NCBI GenBank assembly: GCA_000436035.1
Contig: FR893242.1
Coordinates: 1-12,002 of the forward strand
Direction: 5' to 3'
Length of the DNA stretch: 12,002 bases
Source: Prevotella sp. CAG:732
GTDB taxonomy: Bacteria; Bacteroidota; Bacteroidia; Bacteroidales; Bacteroidaceae
Part shown: positions 1-4,708 of the stretch, piece after piece
Layout: the number at the start of each line of letters is the position of its first letter
How positions within the stretch are numbered: position 1 is the first letter of the stretch
Notes under the pieces: generated by a model
The model's input: the letters and a program-made list of their open reading frames with translations, nothing else
What the model was told of the DNA's origin: nothing
Databases searched by the model: none
Translations under genes and position numbers: made by a program

Positions 1-1071
1 GATAGGGAAGTCCTTGAAACGGAGGTCGGCTGTACCGATGTCCTGAGTCATATAGACAGAGGTGCCGTCGGAACGGAGCAAGAGCTTCTGGTCGAGACCC
101 TCGTCGGTGAGGTCAGCCCATACACTGTTGTCGTCCTTGCGGAAGAAGAGCCCCTTCTCCAAGCCTTCCTCTACCTTCTTCTTACCCTCAAGATAAGTAT
201 TTGACTCATAATATATCTTGTCGAAGCCTACGCCCATCATCTTGTAGGTCTCGTCGAAGCCAGCATATACCCAGTTGTTCATCTTCTGCCAGAGGGCACG
301 AACCTCAGGGTCGCCATGCTCCCACTTCACGAGCATCTCGTGAGCTTCCTTGATGAGAGGAGCCTCTGCCTTAGCCTTCTCTGTGGCAGCCTCTTCCTCC
401 ATGCCTTCCTTGATGTATTGCTCCTTGAGCTGAGCGATTTCCTCACGATAGTGCTTGTCGAAGGCTACGTAGTAGTCGCCGATGAGGTGGTCGCCCTTCT
501 TGCCGGAAGTCTCTGGAGTCTCGCCGTTGCCCCACTTGAGCCAAGCGAGCATGGACTTGCAGATGTGGATGCCACGGTCGTTGACGATGTTGGTCTTGAT
601 CACCTTGTTGCCGTTGGCTTCCATGATCTGGGCCAAAGACCAACCGAGGAGGTTGTTGCGCACGTGACCGAGGTGGAGAGGCTTGTTGGTGTTAGGAGAA
701 GAGTACTCGATCATCACGAGTGGACTGTTCTCAGTAACAGGCTTCTCACCGAATTTCTCGTCAGCATGGATGGTATTGAGGAGTCCTACCCAAGCGGCAG
801 GTGCGATAGAAAGGTTGAGGAAACCTTTTACCACATTGAAGTCAGCGATGACGTTGCTGCAATTCTTCTTCAAGTACTCGCCGATTTCCTGTGCAGTATC
901 CTCAGGCTTCTTCTTAGACATCTTGAGGAATGGGAACACGACGAGGGTAAGGTTACCTTCGAAATTACTCTTGGTCTTCTGCAGGGCAACCATCTTCTCT
1001 GGTACGTCCTGACCGTAAAGCTCCTTCACCGCTGCGATGACCGAGCTGATGATTTCGTTTTCTATCTTCAT
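1..1071 (-). CDS. argS: Arginyl-tRNA synthetase, N-terminal 357 residues (3' end outside window)
   Basis: This enzyme charges tRNA-Arg with arginine in the cytoplasm, using ATP. Reading the minus strand from the ATG at 1069-1071 gives an open frame to the window edge that begins MKIENEIISSVIAAVKELYG. Residues 1 to about 90 match the N-terminal tRNA D-loop-recognition domain of ArgRS. The class I catalytic domain follows, with the ArgRS block SSPNTNKPLHLGHVRNN. Its HIGH-type ATP motif is HLGH at residues 133-136. Further on comes TSVYMTQDIGTADLRF, a conserved ArgRS catalytic stretch. The KMSK-type loop and anticodon-binding domain lie beyond position 1. Bacterial ArgRS is usually 550-600 residues, so about 60% is visible. 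I chose this start because it gives the complete N-terminal domain and lies downstream of a good promoter (1165-1196). Nothing suggests damage. Confidence 0.97.
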   Translation of the reverse strand, partial: MKIENEIISSVIAAVKELYGQDVPEKMVALQKTKSNFEGNLTLVVFPFLKMSKKKPEDTAQEIGEYLKKNCSNVIADFNVVKGFLNLSIAPAAWVGLLNTIHADEKFGEKPVTENSPLVMIEYSSPNTNKPLHLGHVRNNLLGWSLAQIMEANGNKVIKTNIVNDRGIHICKSMLAWLKWGNGETPETSGKKGDHLIGDYYVAFDKHYREEIAQLKEQYIKEGMEEEAATEKAKAEAPLIKEAHEMLVKWEHGDPEVRALWQKMNNWVYAGFDETYKMMGVGFDKIYYESNTYLEGKKKVEEGLEKGLFFRKDDNSVWADLTDEGLDQKLLLRSDGTSVYMTQDIGTADLRFKDFPI

Positions 1072-1126
1072 TATTATTATATATCTCTTTTTACCGGTAA
1101 ATATCTTTCTTTGTTGTTGCTTGTCG

Positions 1127-1151
1127 GATGGGCTAACGGGTAGCCCTCATC
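1127..1151 (-). other. Leader hairpin in the argS 5' untranslated region
   Basis: Positions 1130-1135 (GGGCTA) and 1141-1146 (TAGCCC) form a perfect 6-bp stem around a 5-nt loop. GAT at 1127-1129 can pair with ATC at 1149-1151 across a 2-nt bulge. It lies just downstream of the predicted argS start site. No T-rich tract follows, so it is not a terminator by itself. It could be a stabilising 5' structure or part of a leader control element. I see no T-box hallmarks. Confidence 0.3.
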
Positions 1152-1164
1152 TGATAAGCGGCTG

Positions 1165-1196
1165 CAAAATTACAAATAATAATTGAATTGTGCAAA
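1165..1196 (-). promoter_or_regulatory. Bacteroidetes-type housekeeping promoter for argS
   Basis: On the minus strand the -33 element TTTG (plus positions 1193-1196) and the -7 element TAATTTTG (1165-1172) are separated by 20 bp. This fits the Bacteroidetes primary sigma consensus TTTG-N19-21-TAnnTTTG exactly. The predicted start is near 1158, leaving an untranslated leader of roughly 85-90 nt before argS. Confidence 0.7.
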
Positions 1197-1282
1197 GAAA
1201 ACTGTTGCTAAAATCTTGTTGTGAGAAGAAAAAGGCATTTTCTCTGCACGATGTTGGGATGAATAGCTGTTGATAGGATGGC

Positions 1283-1477
1283 TTATCCTTCGAGGATGAT
1301 TCCAGCCACATCTTCCGGTGTGTCCCACAGGATGCCGTCTTGCAACTCATCGTCGGTAAAGCCATTGAGTGCCTCTCTGGCTTCCTTCTCGCTGAGTACC
1401 GGTGTTCCGTCTTCGTTCTTAGCATCGACCAGAATCTGATAGATTGCTGCTCTGTATTCTTCGATTGTCATCATCAT
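1283..1477 (-). CDS. Small acidic hypothetical protein, 64 aa
   Basis: I do not recognise this family. The frame begins with three consecutive ATG codons (1469-1477), so translation could start at any of them. It encodes a compact acidic protein with no signal peptide, membrane segment or cysteine. The helix-favouring N-terminus is MTIEEYRAAIYQILVDAKNE, followed by EDGTPVLSEKEAREALNGFTDDEL and a C-terminus ending DVAGIILEG. Codon use resembles its neighbours. A -7-like promoter box lies about 80 bp upstream (1556-1563), and the A-rich leader is typical of the group. It stands alone, between the argS promoter and the large intergenic region. The evenly amphipathic composition and good codon use make it more likely than not a real gene. 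A regulator-like or protein-binding role is possible, but nothing in the sequence shows it. Confidence 0.62.
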   Translation of the reverse strand: MMMTIEEYRAAIYQILVDAKNEDGTPVLSEKEAREALNGFTDDELQDGILWDTPEDVAGIILEG

Positions 1478-1555
1478 TGTCGTTTGTTTTGTTTAATGTT
1501 TGTTGTTTGGTACAACTCCTTGTCGGAGCAGTATGTTGTTTCCAATAAGACATTG

Positions 1556-1563
1556 CAAAAGTA
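1556..1563 (-). promoter_or_regulatory. Possible -7 element for the 64-aa gene
   Basis: On the minus strand positions 1563-1556 read TACTTTTG, a full match to the Bacteroidetes -7 consensus TAnnTTTG. No TTTG is present 19-21 bp upstream, so only half of the promoter is convincing. The implied leader is about 70 nt. Confidence 0.4.
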
Positions 1564-1607
1564 AGCATTTATCGCTGATTATCATCATATATTTTGCTAA
1601 AAATATT

Positions 1608-1653
1608 AAAAGCCCCCAATATATTACGTGATTGTAATATACGGGAGGCTTTT
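1608..1653. terminator. Orphan bidirectional terminator-like hairpin
   Basis: Two 20-nt arms (1608-1627 and 1634-1653) pair at 17 of 20 positions around the loop GTGATT. The base is AAAAGCC/GGCTTTT and the top is TATATTAC/GTAATATA. The A-stem-T layout works as an intrinsic terminator in either direction. Reading minus it ends in GGGGGCTTTTAATATTTTT, the better T-rich tail. No neighbouring gene needs it here: both flanking genes point away from it. It may end an antisense or small RNA, or insulate the two divergent promoters. Confidence 0.5.
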
Positions 1654-1674
1654 GGGATGAATGTTTACTATTAC

Positions 1675-1743
1675 GACCGAGGCTTGTCGTCTATAGTGAC
1701 CGAGGCCAGTCGTCTATTACGACTGCTTCGGGTCGTCTGTTGT
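1675..1743. repeat. Three imperfect 23-bp tandem units
   Basis: GACCGAGGC occurs at 1675-1683 and 1698-1706, and the related GACTGCTTC at 1721. GTCGTCTAT occurs at 1686-1694 and 1709-1717, and the related GTCGTCTGT at 1732-1740. Every offset is 23 bp, giving units 1675-1697, 1698-1720 and 1721-1743. The third copy is the most diverged. No frame is preserved through it, so it is non-coding. Its function is unknown. Confidence 0.6.
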
Positions 1744-1767
1744 AGCATCGTCTGATGGTTGTCAGAT

Positions 1768-1930
1768 CTATCCCATACGTTACAATGTTACAGCGTTACA
1801 GTAAAATTTCTCCCTATCCATCCCCTAAAATACTCTTTATATTTATATATATATAAATATAATAGTAATTTTTCGTATATAGGAGGGGCGCATTTATTAC
1901 TGTAACGCTGTAACATTGTAACGTCGATAG
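1768..1930. repeat. Nested palindromic element, MITE-like, with 28-bp perfect inverted arms
   Basis: Positions 1777-1804 and 1897-1924 are perfect 28-bp inverted repeats. Each arm consists of three 8-bp steps of GTTACA plus two variable bases (1779-1802) and their complement. Pairing resumes outside the arms, with CTATC at 1768-1772 against GATAG at 1926-1930. The interior is AT-rich, contains a second palindrome (1837-1862) centred within 1 bp of the outer one, and has weak complementarity between the flanks. No open reading frame fits inside. The form resembles a miniature inverted-repeat element or an extragenic palindromic repeat, but I see no convincing target-site duplication. A protein-binding array of GTTACA boxes or a very stable RNA hairpin are alternatives. 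Confidence 0.7.
1837..1862. repeat. 26-bp perfect AT-only palindrome
   Basis: All 26 bases are A or T. Each 13-base half (1837-1849 and 1850-1862) is the exact reverse complement of the other. It forms the core of the larger palindrome at 1768-1930. Such a tract can extrude as a cruciform or act as a flexible, easily melted segment. Confidence 0.75.
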
Positions 1931-1948
1931 GCTTGACCTGTGATGGAT

Positions 1949-1986
1949 TGTCCAATAATTAGGCGGTGGTGTCTAATTATTGGACA
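1949..1986 (+). promoter_or_regulatory. Paired dyad, probable enhancer sites of the NtrC-family regulator
   Basis: Fourteen bases at 1949-1962 (TGTCCAATAATTAG) are perfectly inverted at 1973-1986 (CTAATTATTGGACA). Viewed as operators, 1970-1986 is a 17-bp dyad TGTC-N9-GACA, and 1949-1965 is the inverted copy with a decayed last half-site (GCG for ACA). The centres (1957 and 1978) are 21 bp apart, two helical turns, so both lie on one DNA face. They sit about 91 and 112 bp before the predicted sigma-54 start site, a normal enhancer distance. Assigning them to the regulator at 10036-11385 is inference. Confidence 0.55.
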
Positions 1987-2042
1987 GTGATGCCTATGAT
2001 GAATATCTTGTAAGTGATTGATAATCAGAAGATGCTACCTTT

Positions 2043-2058
2043 TGGCACGGCGATTGTC
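2043..2058 (+). promoter_or_regulatory. Sigma-54 (RpoN) -24/-12 promoter of the efflux operon
   Basis: TGGCACG (2043-2049), GCGA (2050-2053) and TTGTC (2054-2058) match the sigma-54 consensus TGGCACG-N4-TTGCW. The GG-to-GC spacing is correct, and the only departure is T for C in the -12 GC pair. The predicted start is near 2068-2070, leaving a leader of about 16 nt before the ATG at 2085. The NtrC-family regulator in the window and the upstream dyads support the call. Confidence 0.65.
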
Positions 2059-2084
2059 TTAATCTTGACAAAAAATGATAGACA

Positions 2085-3419
2085 ATGAAAAGGATAGGAT
2101 TATACATCGGATGCTTGGCTTTCGGCAGCTTGAACTGCTTGATGGCTTCTGCACAAACTAAAACCTGGGAACTTGACTCCTGTATGGCTTACGCCGTGGA
2201 ACATGCCACGGATGTGAAGCGAGAGGTAGTCAATGCCCGACAACGCAAGCAAGATTATCAGAAGGCAGTGACCGACTTCTTGCCTTCGGTTGCTGGTGGT
2301 GTGCAAGGACAGTATGCTTGGGGACGTAACATCGACCCGGAGACCAATACTTATAATCATGTAACGACGTTCAACAATTATTATCAGCTCTATGCCTCGC
2401 TCAACGTCTTCGATGGCTTCGCTACCATCAATGCTTTCAAGCAAGCGAAGTTGGCTCGTGCTTACTCCACCACTGCCATGCAGAAGGTGAGGGATGACAA
2501 GGCGATAGACGTGATGCAGAAGTTTGTGGATGCTGCTTACGCTGAGGCTAGCATTCAGTTAGCGAGTGATAAACTCGCCGAGAGCAAGCGACTGCTGGGT
2601 AAGATGCAGCGACTTTATGAGCTAGGAGAGAAAGGTCGCCCCGACGTAGTGCAGATGGAGTCGCAGGTGGCTGAGGATGAATACAATCTCACGCATCAGA
2701 AGCATGTGGCTCAGCAGAGCTTGCTCACCTTGAAGTCGGCAATGAACTTCCCCGTAGAGGAAGAACTGAGACTAGTAACAAATGGTAAACAGGTAAACGA
2801 ATCTTTTCCTATAAACCACGAAACTGTTTACCAGAATTTCTTGAATGCCTCTCCCGATGTCAAGTCGGCGGAGTATGAGGTGGAGAAGGCACGATATGAT
2901 TATAAGATAGCGAAGGGTAGGTTGCTGCCATCCCTCTCTCTCAGTGGCGGCATCTCTACCAACTTCTATAGAAATCTCTCTCAGGGAGGACAGTACGAGG
3001 GCTTTGCCTCGCAGTTTCGCAACAATCGAGGTGAGTACCTCGCACTGACTCTCTCTATACCTATATATGATAATGTGGCGTGGCACTCTGTGAAGAAAGC
3101 TCGCAACGACTGGCAGTTGGCTCAGGTGAACCTGGAGGAAACGAAGCGCAAGCTCCACGACCATATCGCCCAAGCGGTGATGGATGCCGAGGGGTATGCC
3201 AAGGAACTTTATCAGATGAATAAGAAAGTGGCTTCCGATTCGCTCGCCTACTATATGTCGAGCCGCAAGTTTGAGGAGGGAATGCTCTCCACCTTCGACC
3301 TCCATACCGCCGCGCAGACTTTGCTCGAAAGCAGAATCAAGCAGTTGCAGATGCAAATGTTGCTCGTCATCAAGCAGAGACTCGTAGATTACTATCAGGG
3401 AAAAAATCTTATAAAATAA
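2085..3419 (+). CDS. TolC-family outer membrane efflux protein
   Basis: This is the outer membrane channel of a tripartite exporter. It forms the trimeric beta-barrel and periplasmic alpha-tunnel through which the pump discharges. The 444-residue product starts with a Sec signal peptide (charged MKR, hydrophobic 4-20, cleavage likely after ASA at 21-23). It continues with TWELDSCMAYAVEHATDVKR, the usual opening of the mature TolC fold. Two repeats follow, each with long helices flanking a short strand segment (around LYASLNVFDGFATI in the first and LALTLSIPIYDN in the second), as in TolC/OEP proteins. Length is normal for the family. The ATG at 2085 lies 16 nt after a predicted sigma-54 start site. 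It is the first gene of the operon, with a 33-bp gap to the adaptor gene. The exported substrate cannot be told from sequence. Confidence 0.93.
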   Translation: MKRIGLYIGCLAFGSLNCLMASAQTKTWELDSCMAYAVEHATDVKREVVNARQRKQDYQKAVTDFLPSVAGGVQGQYAWGRNIDPETNTYNHVTTFNNYYQLYASLNVFDGFATINAFKQAKLARAYSTTAMQKVRDDKAIDVMQKFVDAAYAEASIQLASDKLAESKRLLGKMQRLYELGEKGRPDVVQMESQVAEDEYNLTHQKHVAQQSLLTLKSAMNFPVEEELRLVTNGKQVNESFPINHETVYQNFLNASPDVKSAEYEVEKARYDYKIAKGRLLPSLSLSGGISTNFYRNLSQGGQYEGFASQFRNNRGEYLALTLSIPIYDNVAWHSVKKARNDWQLAQVNLEETKRKLHDHIAQAVMDAEGYAKELYQMNKKVASDSLAYYMSSRKFEEGMLSTFDLHTAAQTLLESRIKQLQMQMLLVIKQRLVDYYQGKNLIK

Positions 3420-3452
3420 CAAAGAAGACAAGAGAATTCTTCACTTAAAACT

Positions 3453-4706
3453 ATGGACGTAAAGATAGAAAAGAAAAAATATCTCGTGCCTCGTAAGTAT
3501 TGGGCATGGATAGCAGGAGGTGTGGTATTGGTATCGCTCCTCGTATGGTTGGGATTGAGCAATTTCTCTTCCACCTTAAAGGTGGATCGCAAGGGATTGA
3601 GCATCGCAAAGGTGGAGCATGGGCAGTTTAATGACTATGTTTCGGTGGATGGACAGGTGGTACCTATCTCCGTGGTGCAAATCAGCAGCGAGGAGGGCGG
3701 CATCGTCACAGAGAAAGTGGTGGATGAGGGTGCCCATGTGGGCAAGGGCGACATCATCGTGAAGCTCTCCAACTCCAATCTCGACCTGGAGATACTGAAT
3801 GCCGAGAGCGAACTTGCCGAGAAGCAGGATATGCTCCGCAATACGCAAATCTCGATGGAGCAAGATAGGCTCAACAATTCCAACGAGGCTCTTTCGCTCT
3901 CACAAGATGTCATCACCAAGCGCCGTGCTTATCAGCATCAGGAGGCTCTCCACAAGGAGCAACTCAACTCCAGAGAGGAGTACCTCAAGGCAAAGGAGGA
4001 TTATGACTTGGCGATGAAGAAGCACGCTCTCATCAACCAACGACTGAAGAAGGATGCACAGCTCCGCCATTCGCAGGTGAATCAGATGAATGATAACCTC
4101 GAAGCCATGCAGCGCAATGTGCAACTCGTCAGACAGCGCAAGGAGAAATTGAATATCCGCAGCACTATCTCTGGTGAAATCGGTTTGCTGGATGTGGAGT
4201 TGGGACAGAGCATCTCTCCGGGTCAGAAGATTGGAGTCATCAATGACCTCAGTGATTACAAGGTGCAGGCACAGGTGGATGAGCACTACATCGACCGAGT
4301 GAAACCCGGCTTGACTGCCACCTTCGACCAGAATGGCAAGCATTATCTCTTGCAGGTTCGCAAGGTTTATCCAGAGGTGAGAGACGGTAGGTTCCGCATC
4401 GACTTCGTCTTCAAGGGCAGCCGCCCTAGCAATATCCGAACCGGTCAAACCTACTATCTGGATTTGCAACTCGGACAGTCGAAGCAGGCAATAATCATCC
4501 CGAAAGGCACGTTTTATAGTGTGACGGGCGGTCAGTGGATATTCGTCCTCGACAAGAGTGGCAAGAAGGCTTATCGCCGCAAGATCACCATCGGCCGTCA
4601 GAATCCTCAGTATTATGAGGTAATAGAGGGCTTGGAACCAGGTGAGCAAGTCATCGTGAGTGGTTACGAGGCTTACAAGGATAATGAACAATTAATAATT
4701 AATTAG
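3453..4706 (+). CDS. HlyD/MacA-type periplasmic adaptor (membrane fusion protein)
   Basis: The adaptor joins the inner membrane ABC transporter to the TolC-type channel across the periplasm. The 417-residue protein has a basic cytoplasmic start (MDVKIEKKK) and one N-terminal membrane anchor (about 17-36). A first lipoyl-like half follows at about 60-112 (VSVDGQVVPISVVQISSEEG then GAHVGKGDIIVKL), with a long coiled-coil hairpin at roughly 115-230. The second lipoyl half comes next (RSTISGEIGLLDVELGQSI), then beta-barrel and membrane-proximal domains that end EGLEPGEQVIVSGYEAYKDN. Length and order match MacA/HlyD adaptors paired with ABC permeases. Its stop is only 2 bp from the permease start, so the two are translationally close. 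The A-rich end of the gene is ordinary for the group. Confidence 0.93.
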   Translation: MDVKIEKKKYLVPRKYWAWIAGGVVLVSLLVWLGLSNFSSTLKVDRKGLSIAKVEHGQFNDYVSVDGQVVPISVVQISSEEGGIVTEKVVDEGAHVGKGDIIVKLSNSNLDLEILNAESELAEKQDMLRNTQISMEQDRLNNSNEALSLSQDVITKRRAYQHQEALHKEQLNSREEYLKAKEDYDLAMKKHALINQRLKKDAQLRHSQVNQMNDNLEAMQRNVQLVRQRKEKLNIRSTISGEIGLLDVELGQSISPGQKIGVINDLSDYKVQAQVDEHYIDRVKPGLTATFDQNGKHYLLQVRKVYPEVRDGRFRIDFVFKGSRPSNIRTGQTYYLDLQLGQSKQAIIIPKGTFYSVTGGQWIFVLDKSGKKAYRRKITIGRQNPQYYEVIEGLEPGEQVIVSGYEAYKDNEQLIIN

Positions 4707-4708
4707 AG

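Larger units (their letters stand above)
1478..2084. other. 607-bp gene-free intergenic region rich in structured DNA
   Basis: No credible coding sequence is present on either strand between the minus-strand 64-aa gene and the efflux operon. The stretch holds, in order: the small gene's leader and -7 box, an orphan hairpin (1608-1653), three 23-bp units (1675-1743), a large nested palindrome (1768-1930), a paired dyad (1949-1986) and a sigma-54-type promoter (2043-2058). Each has its own entry. Confidence 0.8.

Noticed and set aside
316..1143. Long 275-codon plus-strand open frame across argS
   Set aside because: It is antisense to a clear arginyl-tRNA synthetase with full motifs and gives a low-complexity translation with no family character. 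It is a shadow frame.
1540..1553. Sequence resembling the enhancer dyad (minus strand TGTCTTATTGGAAA) near the small gene's start site
   Set aside because: It lacks three central bases and one half-site base of the dyad, and it sits at a non-enhancer position. It is probably chance similarity.
1675..1930. CRISPR array
   Set aside because: The 23-bp units are adjacent, with no unique spacers, and the GTTACA steps are 8 bp apart. No cas genes are present.
2015..2027. Short palindrome TGATT-GAT-AATCA between dyads and promoter
   Set aside because: Five-bp arms in AT-rich DNA are expected by chance, and no second copy stands in a regular position.
3900..4691. 263-codon minus-strand open frame across the adaptor gene
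   Set aside because: It is antisense to the coiled-coil adaptor gene. The leucine/isoleucine-rich translation reflects complemented acidic/charged codons.
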